This document shows positions 1 to 9,643 of a DNA stretch of 64,000 nt, piece after piece; position 1 is the first letter of the stretch; each line of letters begins with the position of its first letter. The notes under the pieces are model-generated. The model made no database searches. It was not told the DNA's origin and saw nothing but the letters and a program-made list of their open reading frames with translations. Source of the DNA: Neolewinella maritima (GTDB taxonomy: Bacteria; Bacteroidota; Bacteroidia; Chitinophagales; Saprospiraceae); the NCBI RefSeq assembly GCF_923081025.1, contig NZ_CAKLPZ010000001.1, forward strand, positions 1,116,001-1,180,000, written 5' to 3'. Made by a program: the position numbers and the translations under genes.

Positions 1-221
1 GCGGTAGCTACTCCGGCTACCCCCTGTACGTCCATCGCACCGGCGGCCGCGCACAGGGCCTCTACGACCTCGGAGCGAATGGACGGGAAGGACAGGAGCA
101 CGCGATTGTCGCAATAAATGGGCGACCGCAGACCGCTCGCCCAGGTAAAGGGCTTGCGGGGCTGTAGCTTCACCGCCCCTACTTCGAGCAGGCGGCGCGC
201 TATGTGCCGGGATGTGTCCAT
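1..221 (-). CDS. pyrE: Orotate phosphoribosyltransferase, N-terminal part (cut by window edge)
   Basis: Reading the minus strand from the ATG at 219-221 gives 73 residues with no stop before the left edge. The N-terminus contains KLQPRKPFTWASGLRSPIYC, the hallmark start of PyrE, which makes orotidine monophosphate from orotate and PRPP in pyrimidine synthesis. The peptide runs on to an acidic-hydrophobic stretch ending GVAGVAT, where the family's glycine-rich segment begins. The gene is divergent from the NUDIX gene with only 21 bases between the start codons. The identification rests on clear family similarity recalled from knowledge. The catalytic PRPP loop lies outside the window, so activity cannot be judged. 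Confidence 0.9.
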   Translation of the reverse strand, partial: MDTSRHIARRLLEVGAVKLQPRKPFTWASGLRSPIYCDNRVLLSFPSIRSEVVEALCAAAGAMDVQGVAGVAT

Positions 222-229
222 GGGGTCCT

Positions 230-237
230 TAATTTCG
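230..237 (+). promoter_or_regulatory. -7-like box TAATTTCG just before the NUDIX start
   Basis: TAATTTCG resembles the Bacteroidota -7 consensus TAnnTTTG with one mismatch and ends five bases before the ATG at 243. I see no convincing TTTG -33 element about 20 bases upstream, which lies inside pyrE. If it is used, the NUDIX mRNA would be leaderless or nearly so. Confidence 0.35.
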
Positions 238-242
238 CGCCA

Positions 243-869
243 ATGTACGTAATCTATATCAACGACCGACCGCTGTACCTGCTGCCACAGGATGCCGCCG
301 CCCCCCCGATCAACGGCAACCCGGCCACCCACCTGGCCGCCCGCTACACCGGCAAACGCAAGAGCCTGCTCAACTACGCCGATACGCTGGAAAAAGGGAG
401 CCCTAAGGTGACCTCCGTAGCCCTAACTGCCCCCGACGTGGAGGAGCTCTGGAACGACTTCCGCTCGCACTATAAATGGGTAGAGGCCGCCGGCGGCGTA
501 GTGACCAACGTGACGAATGAGAAGCAGCTGTTCATCTTCCGGCGCGACTACTGGGATCTGCCGAAGGGCAAGCTCGACGAGGGCGAAGAGGCCGCCGCTG
601 CCGCCCTGCGGGAAGTAGAGGAGGAGACCGGCCTGGAGCAGATCGAGCTAGGGGAGGCCCTGCCCACCACCTACCACACCTACCGGAGCAAAAAGGGCAA
701 CCGCATCCTCAAGCCTACCTACTGGTTCCGCATGACGACCGAACAGCAGCAACTGGTGCCCGAAGCCGGCGAGGGCATCGTGCTGGCGCAGTGGCGTAGC
801 CTGCAGGACGTGCTACGCGAAGACGAGCCGATTTACGCCAGTCTGCGGGCGCTACTGGAACGTGCCTAG
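243..869 (+). CDS. NUDIX hydrolase
   Basis: A 208-residue protein with a complete NUDIX box at roughly residues 115-137, GKLDEGEE followed by REVEEETGL, matching GX5EX7REUXEEXGU. Such enzymes hydrolyse nucleoside diphosphates linked to another moiety, using Mg2+ bound by the EExxE glutamates. The exact substrate cannot be told. The first ~75 residues (MYVIYINDRPLYLL...) are not part of the NUDIX fold and probably form an accessory domain. The start at 243 is preferred over an upstream start at 204, because the latter would overlap the pyrE coding start and the N-terminus begins naturally at MYVIYIN. The next gene, adk, starts 39 bases after the stop but seems to have its own promoter box. Confidence 0.85.
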   Translation: MYVIYINDRPLYLLPQDAAAPPINGNPATHLAARYTGKRKSLLNYADTLEKGSPKVTSVALTAPDVEELWNDFRSHYKWVEAAGGVVTNVTNEKQLFIFRRDYWDLPKGKLDEGEEAAAAALREVEEETGLEQIELGEALPTTYHTYRSKKGNRILKPTYWFRMTTEQQQLVPEAGEGIVLAQWRSLQDVLREDEPIYASLRALLERA

Positions 870-877
870 GTAAAACC

Positions 878-885
878 TATCTTTG
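878..885 (+). promoter_or_regulatory. -7 box TATCTTTG upstream of adk
   Basis: TATCTTTG is an exact match to the Bacteroidota -7 consensus TAnnTTTG, 23 bases before the adk ATG and directly after the NUDIX stop codon. A CTGG at 855-858, 19 bases upstream, is the only -33 candidate and is weak. Confidence 0.5.
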
Positions 886-908
886 CCGCCCACTCACGCT
901 TCGACTCC

Positions 909-1490
909 ATGTATAATTTGATTCTTTTCGGCCCTCCGGGATCGGGGAAAGGTACCCAGGCCGCCTTCCTCGTCGAGCAACACGGCTTCCTGCACATCAG
1001 CACCGGCGATATGTTCCGCGAAGAGCTCAGCCGCAACACACCGCTCGGGCAGCAGGCCCGCAACTACATGGACCGTGGCCACCTGGTACCCGACGAGGTC
1101 ACCATCGCTATGTTGCGTAAACGGGTAGTGGAAAACCCGGACGTGCCAGGCATCATCTTCGATGGCTTCCCCCGTACGGATCCCCAGGCTGCAGCCCTCA
1201 ACGACCTCATGGAGGAAAAATGCGCCGGTATCGATGCGCTCATCCTACTGGACGTAGACGTGGACACCATCGTCAAGCGTATCCTCGGCCGGGCGGCCAC
1301 CAGTGGCCGGGCCGACGATGCGAAGGAAGAAGTGATCCGTACCCGCTACAGCAATTTCATCAATTACACCGCACCGGTCTACGATTACTACGACAAGCTG
1401 GGTCTAGCCCATAAGGTCAACGGTGCACAGACCATGCAGGAAGTAGCCAACGACATCGCCGCTATCGTACGGCCGGCAGAACAGGACTAA
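909..1490 (+). CDS. adk: Adenylate kinase
   Basis: A 193-residue cytoplasmic enzyme that interconverts AMP plus ATP and two ADP. The P-loop GPPGSGKGTQA is near residue 8 and the AMP-binding segment HISTGDMFREE follows. FDGFPRT sits near residue 80 and the core arginines lie in RILGRAATSGRADD. It is the short form without a zinc LID, usual for Bacteroidota. The ATG at 909 gives the expected N-terminus MYNLILFGPPGSG. obg begins 18 bases after the stop, so the two probably share a transcript. Confidence 0.97.
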   Translation: MYNLILFGPPGSGKGTQAAFLVEQHGFLHISTGDMFREELSRNTPLGQQARNYMDRGHLVPDEVTIAMLRKRVVENPDVPGIIFDGFPRTDPQAAALNDLMEEKCAGIDALILLDVDVDTIVKRILGRAATSGRADDAKEEVIRTRYSNFINYTAPVYDYYDKLGLAHKVNGAQTMQEVANDIAAIVRPAEQD

Positions 1491-1508
1491 TCAAGTAAAA
1501 CGGGGGGT

Positions 1509-2546
1509 ATGGCACGCGCAAATTTTGTTGACTACGTAAAGATCAACCTCACCTCCGGCAGCGGAGGACCGGGGTCCAGGCATTTCTATCGCGCCAAGGG
1601 CATTCCCAAAGGTGGTCCGGACGGCGGCGACGGCGGACGCGGCGGACACATCATCCTGCGCGGCAACCGCAATCTCTGGACGCTGCTGCAGTTCAAATAC
1701 AAAAAGCACATCCGCGCCGAATCCGGCGAGCGCGGCACCGACAACAATAAGTCGGGCGCCACCGGGGCTGACGTGATCCTGGACGTACCCCTGGGCACCA
1801 TCGCGCGCGACGCCGAGACCGGCGAAGCACTTTTCGAGGTCACGGAGCACGGCACGGAGCGCATCCTGGTGCAGGGTGGCCGCGGCGGACTTGGTAACTC
1901 CCACTTCAAGTCGTCCACCAACCAGAGCCCCGACTACGCACAGCCCGGCGAGGCTGGCATCGAGGCCTGGTACATTTTGGAGCTCAAGGTGCTGGCCGAT
2001 GTAGGTCTGGTCGGGCTACCCAATGTGGGTAAGTCCACGCTGCTGAGCGTACTGACCGCCGCTAAGCCCGAGATCGCCAACTACGAGTTCACTACCATCG
2101 TGCCCAATATCGGCATGGTGCAGTACCGCGACGGCCAATCCTTTGCCATGGCCGACATTCCCGGTATCATCAAGGACGCTCACCTGGGTAAGGGCCTCGG
2201 TCATCGCTTCCTGCGGCACATCGAGCGCAACGCCACGCTGTTATTCTGCATTCCGGCGGACGCCGATGACCTGCAGGGGCAGTACCGTACACTGCTGCAT
2301 GAACTCGAGCAGTACAATCCGGAATTGCTCGATAAGCCTCGCGTACTCGCCCTCACCCGGGCCGATATGGTCGACGAGGAGCTCAAGCAGCTGCGCGCCG
2401 CCGAGGTACCTCAGGGCTTACCCAGCCTGTACATCTCCAGTATCACCGGCGAGGGTATCACCGAGCTGAAGGACCTGCTGTACACCATGATCATCGAGCA
2501 GCGCGAAGCATACGACGGGCTACAGCGCGCCATGGAAGAGGAGTAA
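1509..2546 (+). CDS. obg: Obg/CgtA GTPase (ribosome assembly)
   Basis: A 345-residue Obg-family GTPase involved in large ribosomal subunit maturation and the stringent response. Residues 1-158 are the glycine-rich Obg fold ([24 protein letters not shown]). The G domain has G1 [10 protein letters not shown]2 TTIVPN, G3 DIPG and G5 ISSITGEG. The usual G4 NKxD is replaced by TRAD (in [10 protein letters not shown]), keeping the base-specifying Asp but not Asn-Lys. There is no long C-terminal OCT domain, as usual for this phylum. It lies 18 bases downstream of adk and converges on the next gene with a five-base gap. Confidence 0.96.
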   Translation: MARANFVDYVKINLTSGSGGPGSRHFYRAKGIPKGGPDGGDGGRGGHIILRGNRNLWTLLQFKYKKHIRAESGERGTDNNKSGATGADVILDVPLGTIARDAETGEALFEVTEHGTERILVQGGRGGLGNSHFKSSTNQSPDYAQPGEAGIEAWYILELKVLADVGLVGLPNVGKSTLLSVLTAAKPEIANYEFTTIVPNIGMVQYRDGQSFAMADIPGIIKDAHLGKGLGHRFLRHIERNATLLFCIPADADDLQGQYRTLLHELEQYNPELLDKPRVLALTRADMVDEELKQLRAAEVPQGLPSLYISSITGEGITELKDLLYTMIIEQREAYDGLQRAMEEE

Positions 2547-2551
2547 ACCCG

Positions 2552-3967
2552 CTACAGAAACCGGTCCAGCTGTGCGCCGAGCAGATTCTGCAGGCTGGCA
2601 GTGGCGAGGTCGCGCGCGGCGATGGCGTCCATTCCCCGTTGCGCATACATGGCCTCCAGGCGGGTTTGCGACTGGTAGTAAGCGACCCGTAGCGCACTCA
2701 GGAGCTGTGCGTGCAGGGGGTCCTGCGTAGCCCACTCATCGAGGTTGGTCCATACGGTGGTTTCCCAGGTTTTCGCCCGAGCGGCGGTAGCGGCTACCAG
2801 AGGAGCCGTGGCATTCAGTAAGGCGCCACGCTCGCGCTGCATAGCCTGGGCTACTTCCGCATCGCCGAGTCCGGCGGCCAGGTCGTCAGCGACGGCCAGG
2901 GCCACGGCCACTTCGGGCCAGCTGGCGGGCGCGTTGCCGGGGGCCGCACCGTCACCCTCCGCAGCGGCCAGGATGCGGTACTTACGTAGGGGGGCGAGTT
3001 GGGTCCAGGCTGCTTCGTACGCCTTGGTGGTTCCGGGGCCGTACAGTCCGTCGATAGCCCCGTCGTAGAATCCTTTTTCCTTCAGTACGCGCTGTAGTTC
3101 AGCGGTGCTGTGCCGCTTAGGCCGCATCTGAATGGTGGGCAGGCCGGGACGGTCAACGCGCATCGGTTCCGCTACGGGGACGGTAGCGGGGGGCTGACTG
3201 GCCGCGACCGCTTCCTCCCCCAGTAGGGGGGTGTTTTCCGCTGGCGCTGGCGCCGGGGTTGGTGCCGTTGCCGATGCGGGTGCCGGAGGTGGCGTACTGG
3301 TCACGGGCACCTGGGCCGGCATCGTTTGAGTGTTAGCGGGCGCGGTCGCGGGTGCGGTGGAGTCCTGGTCGGCTTGTGCGTCGGGCTGTGGCTGACGTAG
3401 TTCGATGGGGATCAGGGGTTTCTTGATCCCGGTTTCGAAGACACCTACGGGGATGAGGCTCTTGGGCCGCAGCGACTTGACGAAGGCATCGGCGAACCCC
3501 AGCCCCCGGATATCGGCGAGTGCCTGGGTGGCGTCGGCCGGGGAGGCATACGGACCGGTGACTACCTTGGTCGTACCATCGGTAGCGTCGATGTAGAGTT
3601 TGCCGGCGCGCTCCAGGCTGGCCCAGTTGAGCGCACGGTTGCGACCGCGTAGGGCGATCTGGATGTAGGGTACCGGGCTTTCGCTCGTGCCGGGGATCGA
3701 GAAGGGGGCGGCATTGCGGTAGCCCCGCTTGCGGAGGTCCTCGGTCACTGCCGTAGCCTTGTCCTGGCTACTGTAATTGCCGATGTAGACTTCCACTAGC
3801 TGACCCTCCCGGGGCAGTCCGTATACGAAGCCTAGTTCCTGCAGTTCGGTGAAGTCATCGGAGCGTGCATCCTGGAAGGTGCCGACGCGAACGTTGTAGA
3901 GCTCCTGGGCGTAGACGGTGCAGGCCAGTAGTACAAGGAGTAGAATCAGGGTAGGGCGGGAGGTCAT
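2552..3967 (-). CDS. Exported SPOR-repeat and peptidoglycan-binding domain protein
   Basis: A 471-residue protein. The ATG at 3965-3967 gives a clean signal peptide (LILLLVLLACTVYAQ); reading further upstream only adds a basic non-conserved extension. Mature residues ~20-85 (YNVRVGTFQDARSDD... EVYIGNYSSQDKA) look like a SPOR domain, which binds denuded septal peptidoglycan, and ~95-165 like a second degenerate SPOR. A Pro/Ala/Thr-rich linker follows, then a PG_binding_1-type module near residues 280-330 (LQRVLKEKGFYDGAIDGLYG). The C-terminal ~150 residues are helical and unassigned. A role at the cell wall is inferred from the domains. The stop abuts obg on the opposite strand. Confidence 0.75.
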   Translation of the reverse strand: MTSRPTLILLLVLLACTVYAQELYNVRVGTFQDARSDDFTELQELGFVYGLPREGQLVEVYIGNYSSQDKATAVTEDLRKRGYRNAAPFSIPGTSESPVPYIQIALRGRNRALNWASLERAGKLYIDATDGTTKVVTGPYASPADATQALADIRGLGFADAFVKSLRPKSLIPVGVFETGIKKPLIPIELRQPQPDAQADQDSTAPATAPANTQTMPAQVPVTSTPPPAPASATAPTPAPAPAENTPLLGEEAVAASQPPATVPVAEPMRVDRPGLPTIQMRPKRHSTAELQRVLKEKGFYDGAIDGLYGPGTTKAYEAAWTQLAPLRKYRILAAAEGDGAAPGNAPASWPEVAVALAVADDLAAGLGDAEVAQAMQRERGALLNATAPLVAATAARAKTWETTVWTNLDEWATQDPLHAQLLSALRVAYYQSQTRLEAMYAQRGMDAIAARDLATASLQNLLGAQLDRFL

Positions 3968-4127
3968 AGTGTCGGTTTGGTAGCGGAAGGTGTAAACGTG
4001 CCGGGAGGGGTCGTGGTATTTCGCGGCGGGGGTAAAAGTACTGCGCAACTTTCTGCCCCTGAATTCGTATTTTACCCACGATCCCCAGCCAATGGCCCAG
4101 GAGGCTATGCCGGGGGCGCACACCGGT

Positions 4128-5543
4128 ATGAACAGAAAGAGTAACGACCAGCGTGAAAAGGCGCTGATAGCCCTCGTGGCCCGCTACGAAACCGCTACGC
4201 AGAAGCAACGTCCGCTTTTCCTGGCGGAGGAAGAATTTGAGGAGTTGCTCATCCACTACTTCGGTCAGCACGACTACGACCAGACCCTGGAGGTCGCCGA
4301 CCTGGCCATCAGTCAGCATGCCTATACCCCCGACTTCTACAAGTGGAAAGCACTGATCCACAAGATCAACCTGGAAGAAGACGATGCCCTGGCCACCCTG
4401 GAACAACTCAATATCTACGCCCCCAACGACGAGGAGGTGATGATGCTGCGCCTGGAGGTGTTCGTGCACTTCGAGCATCAGGAAGAGGCCCGCGCCGCCC
4501 TCGATCAGCTGTATAACGTAGTGAGCCAGGACGAGAAGCTCAGTCTGCTGGCCTTCTTCGACGGACTGCTCTGTATGCAGGAAAATCGCTTCCGGGAAAG
4601 CTTCGAAGCCCTCACCGAAGCCATCCGCCTCGATCCCTATCAGGAACCGGCCTACGATGAGCTGCTCAACGCTCCCGAGCTCGACCCCTTCCGTCAGGAC
4701 ATAGGTCGCATCCTTCAGCGGCAGGTAGACCGCGACCCCTTCAATGATATCACCTGGTTTTACCTCGGAATGTGGTACGATGACGGCGGCAACGATCTGG
4801 CGGCCCTGGACGCCTTTGCCAGTGCCCGCTCGCTCAATGAGGCCCGTAGCAGCTACGACCTGGAGTACGCCGATAAGTTGTTCGACCTGGAAATGTACGA
4901 GCCGGCACTACGCGCATATACCGCCTACTTCGAGGCCGAGGACGCCGAAGAAAGCTACGAAACCAGTATGCGCATCGGTCGCAGCTACCAATTGCTAGAA
5001 GACTACGTCAATGCCAAGCGAGCCTACTTCCGCGCGCTGGAGATCGACCCGGAGATGTACGATATCTACCAGTACATCGCCGAGTGCTGTGTAGCGCAGG
5101 AGAAGTGGGGGGTAGCAGCCTACAATTACGGCCGCGCCGTAGAGCTGCCCAACCATACGGCCGACTGCTGGCTCGGACTGGCGCTGTGCAGCTCGGCCAC
5201 CAATGCCCCACTGGAGGCCGAGCAGGCATTTCTTAAGGCCGTAGACTTGGAAGAGCAGTTTAGTGATGCCTACGTGTCCTATGCCCTCTTTCTGGTGGAG
5301 CACGGGCGGGAGCGCGAGGCAGTCCGTATGCTGGAAGACGTACAGCAGCGGTATATGGATGACGCCCTGGCCTACGGCACGGTGGCCATTTTTATGATCT
5401 GTAATCGCCGCAAGCAGGCCCTCATCCTACTGAACGAAGCCCTGAGCAACTACTACGATCAGCGCGAGCAACTCTTCAACTGGCACCCCGAGCTTGCGGA
5501 AGACCCCGAAGTGATCGCGCTACTGCAACTGCATCAAGAGTAG
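4128..5543 (+). CDS. Tetratricopeptide repeat protein
   Basis: A 471-residue soluble acidic protein made almost entirely of helical TPR-like repeats, for example AEESYETSMRIGRSYQLLED and WGVAAYNYGRAVELPNH. There is no signal peptide or membrane segment, so it is probably cytoplasmic and acts in protein-protein contacts. The ATG at 4128 (MNRKSNDQREKAL) is preferred because the charged helical sequence begins there; an in-frame ATG at 4092 would add 12 residues and cannot be excluded. The last 24 bases overlap the end of the convergent methyltransferase gene. No specific partner is indicated. Confidence 0.8.
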   Translation: MNRKSNDQREKALIALVARYETATQKQRPLFLAEEEFEELLIHYFGQHDYDQTLEVADLAISQHAYTPDFYKWKALIHKINLEEDDALATLEQLNIYAPNDEEVMMLRLEVFVHFEHQEEARAALDQLYNVVSQDEKLSLLAFFDGLLCMQENRFRESFEALTEAIRLDPYQEPAYDELLNAPELDPFRQDIGRILQRQVDRDPFNDITWFYLGMWYDDGGNDLAALDAFASARSLNEARSSYDLEYADKLFDLEMYEPALRAYTAYFEAEDAEESYETSMRIGRSYQLLEDYVNAKRAYFRALEIDPEMYDIYQYIAECCVAQEKWGVAAYNYGRAVELPNHTADCWLGLALCSSATNAPLEAEQAFLKAVDLEEQFSDAYVSYALFLVEHGREREAVRMLEDVQQRYMDDALAYGTVAIFMICNRRKQALILLNEALSNYYDQREQLFNWHPELAEDPEVIALLQLHQE

Positions 5544-6095
5544 GTATACCGCCGCCCCCAGAGCGGCCGCCACGTTCATTGAGGTATTCTGTCCGTGCAT
5601 CGGCAGGTGTACCGTAGCGTCGCATGCTGCCAGTAGTGGGGCGCTGAGTCCGCTGGATTCAGTGCCGGCCAGAAGAAGGATCTCCCGGTCATGTGGCAGT
5701 CGGTACGTGAATAGCGACGTGCTCTGTGAGGTGATCTCCAGTCCGAGAATGAGCTTACCCTGCCGCCTGGCAGTTTCGATGTACTGCAGCGGATCGGTGA
5801 TCACCTCGTAGGGCACGGCCCGGACCGTAGACCGGGCCGTCCTGGCAATTTTCGGATGGGGTGGGGTGGGTGTACTCCCGCTCAGCACCAGACCGGCCAG
5901 GCCCGCTGCATCGGCGAGGCGAAAGGCCGCGCCAACGTTGCGGGCGTCGTGCCAGTCCGGACAGAGGAGCGTGATGGGATAGGTGCGCGCGCTGCGGGCT
6001 ACTTCCTCGTGCGTCAGTTGGTCGATCGCCGCTGCCCTTATTGATCGTTGAATCCGACGAGCTCGATGTCGAAGATCAGGTCGGTATTCGGACAA
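5520..6095 (-). CDS. SpoU/TrmH-family RNA 2'-O-methyltransferase
   Basis: Up to 191 residues. The knotted SPOUT motifs are present: HDARNVGAAFRLADAAG (motif 1), LLLAGTESSGLS (motif 2) and VHLPMHGQNTSMNVAAA (motif 3), so it should methylate a ribose in tRNA or rRNA using S-adenosylmethionine. The substrate is not predictable. The start is unclear. Conserved sequence begins around LTHEEVARSARTYP (near 6010), but no ATG or GTG precedes it in frame. The only standard candidate is the TTG at 6093-6095, giving a 58-base overlap with the upstream FKBP gene. ATA or ATC codons near 6017-6038 are non-canonical alternatives. Its 3' end overlaps the TPR gene by 24 bases. Confidence 0.85.
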   Translation of the reverse strand: MSEYRPDLRHRARRIQRSIRAAAIDQLTHEEVARSARTYPITLLCPDWHDARNVGAAFRLADAAGLAGLVLSGSTPTPPHPKIARTARSTVRAVPYEVITDPLQYIETARRQGKLILGLEITSQSTSLFTYRLPHDREILLLAGTESSGLSAPLLAACDATVHLPMHGQNTSMNVAAALGAAVYLLLMQLQ

Positions 6096-6502
6096 ATATT
6101 GCCCGCCTGATTCGGACCGTAGGCCAGGGCCGAGGGGACGAATAGCTGGATCTTGCCGCCCGTACCGACTAGCGGGATACCCTGCTGCCAGCCCGCGATC
6201 AGCGAGTTGAGCTGGAAGGTCCGGGTAGTGTTGCTGGGCGTCTCGTCGAAGGTCTCGTCCTCCGTAGTATATCCCCGGTACGTTACGACCACCTGGCTCG
6301 TCGGGCTTGGCCGCAGGGCTTCTCCCGGCTCGAGAATGACGTAGAATAGCCCGCCGGTGCCCTCCGTAGCCTGTATGGAATTGGCGATCCGGTACTCTTC
6401 CAGCGTCATTTCACTGTTGAGGCAGTCATCCTCATCCTCACCACATCCGACGGAAAGCAGTAAAAGCATGAGGGCAAAGAACACGTAGGAGACTCGTAAC
6501 AT
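6038..6502 (-). CDS. FKBP-type peptidyl-prolyl isomerase lipoprotein
   Basis: A 154-residue protein. The ATG at 6500-6502 gives a lipoprotein signal peptide ending LLLLSVGC, so it is anchored on the periplasmic side or outer membrane. The rest is one FKBP domain: VVVTYRGYTTEDETFDET, then FQLNSLIAGWQQGIPLVGTGGKIQLFVPS-type core and LIFDIELVGF at the end. It should catalyse cis-trans prolyl isomerisation in exported proteins. A cysteine pair (DDCLNSE and GNICPNTD) could form a disulfide. It is followed by, and overlaps, the methyltransferase gene. Confidence 0.9.
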   Translation of the reverse strand: MLRVSYVFFALMLLLLSVGCGEDEDDCLNSEMTLEEYRIANSIQATEGTGGLFYVILEPGEALRPSPTSQVVVTYRGYTTEDETFDETPSNTTRTFQLNSLIAGWQQGIPLVGTGGKIQLFVPSALAYGPNQAGNICPNTDLIFDIELVGFNDQ

Positions 6503-6520
6503 AGGGTAAGGGTTAGCGCG

Positions 6521-6528
6521 CAAAGATA
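6521..6528 (-). promoter_or_regulatory. -7 box TATCTTTG upstream of the FKBP gene
   Basis: On the minus strand TATCTTTG (6528 to 6521) matches TAnnTTTG exactly and ends 18 bases before the FKBP start codon. No clear TTTG -33 element is visible at the expected distance. Confidence 0.5.
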
Positions 6529-6684
6529 ACCACTGCGGGCGATCGATCTGTCTTCCTGTACACCTCGTCGTGGGCAATACATTCACACTATTAATATATA
6601 GACAGAATTTTAAACACAATGCGCATAATCCAGTTATGCAGGAACACTATTCAAGCGAATACAATAAGGTGAGTGTATGTAAGT

Positions 6685-6715
6685 GGTCCGTCGGTATTCC
6701 GGCGGGCCTTTTTTT
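6685..6715 (+). terminator. Intrinsic terminator, plus strand
   Basis: A 10-bp stem (GGTCCGTCGG / CCGGCGGGCC, two G-U pairs) with a TATT loop is followed by seven T. It points rightwards but no annotated plus-strand gene ends nearby; the preceding gap is the FKBP promoter region. It may end a small transcript starting within about 6600-6680, or act as an insulator before the next gene. Confidence 0.75.
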
Positions 6716-6753
6716 ATGTTGAGCCGGTCGCCGGACCTACCTTAGACCCCATC

Positions 6754-8115
6754 ATGAACAGTTCTTCTACCGGGTCAGCTAGCTTTTTGCTGGGCCTTGG
6801 TGTGCTCCTTGGCGCGTGTACCCCGGACTCCCCCACAATACCTCCACCCCCCGTGCCGGAACCCGCCGCCTACCTCGAAGCCGACTATCAGGAGCTAGCC
6901 CTCAGTGACACGGTACTCTACGATAAAATTCTGGGTAGCCTGATCGGTTCGGCTATCGGCGATGCTATGGGAGCCCCTACCGAGATGTGGAGCCAAACGG
7001 ACATCAGCGAAGAGTACGGCTACGTGGACAGTCTCGACCTGGTGTTGCGGGAGCCCAGTCCCGAAGGCCCCTGGAACTATAATCTTCCACCGGGTGCCGG
7101 TACCGACGACACCCGGTGGAAGGATCTGCTGGTGGAGTACGTGGTGGGGGAGCACCATGAGCGGCCGCCGGCCACCCCCCTGATACTCGACCCCGGCCGC
7201 TTCAGTGCCTTTCTCAATACCCGCTACGCCAGCAGCATTGCCGAGCTGAAAGAAACGAGTGGCCTGGAACCCGAGCCCCTTGAAGACGCTATGCGTCGCG
7301 TGACCTGGCTCCAGGAGTGGGCCCGCATCACGCGGGCCTATGCTGCGGGCGACATCGATGGATACCGCGATGCGCTATCGGGCTTCTACGGGGGCGAAAT
7401 GTCGTGCGCCGGTATGCTCTACGCCCCGGTGGTGGGTGCCGCCTTCCCCGGCCGGCCGGATGAGGCCTACGAGGCGGCCTACGGTATTGCGCTCTTCGAC
7501 CTAGGCTACGCCCGCGACCTTAGCGGACTTACCGCTGCACTTACTTCCGTAGCCTTTCTGCCTACGGCCAGACCGGCCGACTTCACGCGGGTACTTCGCG
7601 AGGTAGATCCCCGGGGCTTTTTCCGCTCCCGACTGCTGGGCCGTATCGCTTACCAGCAGTTCAAACAGGCGCGGGCCATCGTCCGTAGCGCGCGGCGCGT
7701 CACGGTAGCGGATGCACGCGCTATGGACCTGGAACTGCCACCCGCTTACACCTACGATAGCCTGACCTACGCGCAGACCCGGCGGGCGTACGAGCTGCTG
7801 GCCGCTGCCCGTCAGGACGTCCCTTTCCACGCCGGAGAGGTATACCTCATCAACCTGACCGCCCTGCTGTTTTCCAACTACCAGTTTCAACCGGCCATGG
7901 AGTTCGTGACGAACTACGGCCGGGACAACGATACCGTAGCGGCCGTGACCGGAGCTATTCTAGGCGCGCTTCATGGGTACAGCGGATTACCCACCCCGAC
8001 CCGCGAGCGCGTCGTGCGGGTGAACCGCGAGGTACTAGCCATCGATCTGGAGCAGCGTGCCCGCGCGCTCACTGACGCGGTACTAAGTCGACGTGCGCTG
8101 GATCAGGAACAGTAG
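6754..8115 (+). CDS. ADP-ribosylglycohydrolase-family lipoprotein
   Basis: A 453-residue protein. The ATG at 6754 gives a signal ending LLGACTPDS, a lipobox, so it is extracytoplasmic. The core fits the DraG/ARH family: LGSLIGSAIGDAMGAPTEMW near residue 50, GAGTDDTRW near residue 110 (family G-x-x-TDDT metal site) and NYGRDNDTVAAVTGAILGAL near residue 390 (DxDT second metal site). Known members remove ADP-ribose from proteins or small molecules with two Mg2+. The usual glycine pair before the last motif (GGDTDT) reads GRDNDT here. The substrate is unknown and cytoplasmic ADP-ribosylation reversal is unlikely given the export signal. It converges with guaB (10-base gap). Confidence 0.82.
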   Translation: MNSSSTGSASFLLGLGVLLGACTPDSPTIPPPPVPEPAAYLEADYQELALSDTVLYDKILGSLIGSAIGDAMGAPTEMWSQTDISEEYGYVDSLDLVLREPSPEGPWNYNLPPGAGTDDTRWKDLLVEYVVGEHHERPPATPLILDPGRFSAFLNTRYASSIAELKETSGLEPEPLEDAMRRVTWLQEWARITRAYAAGDIDGYRDALSGFYGGEMSCAGMLYAPVVGAAFPGRPDEAYEAAYGIALFDLGYARDLSGLTAALTSVAFLPTARPADFTRVLREVDPRGFFRSRLLGRIAYQQFKQARAIVRSARRVTVADARAMDLELPPAYTYDSLTYAQTRRAYELLAAARQDVPFHAGEVYLINLTALLFSNYQFQPAMEFVTNYGRDNDTVAAVTGAILGALHGYSGLPTPTRERVVRVNREVLAIDLEQRARALTDAVLSRRALDQEQ

Positions 8116-8125
8116 TAAATGAAGA

Positions 8126-9631
<1,506 letters not shown>

Positions 9632-9643
9632 TCAGGCACCCCC

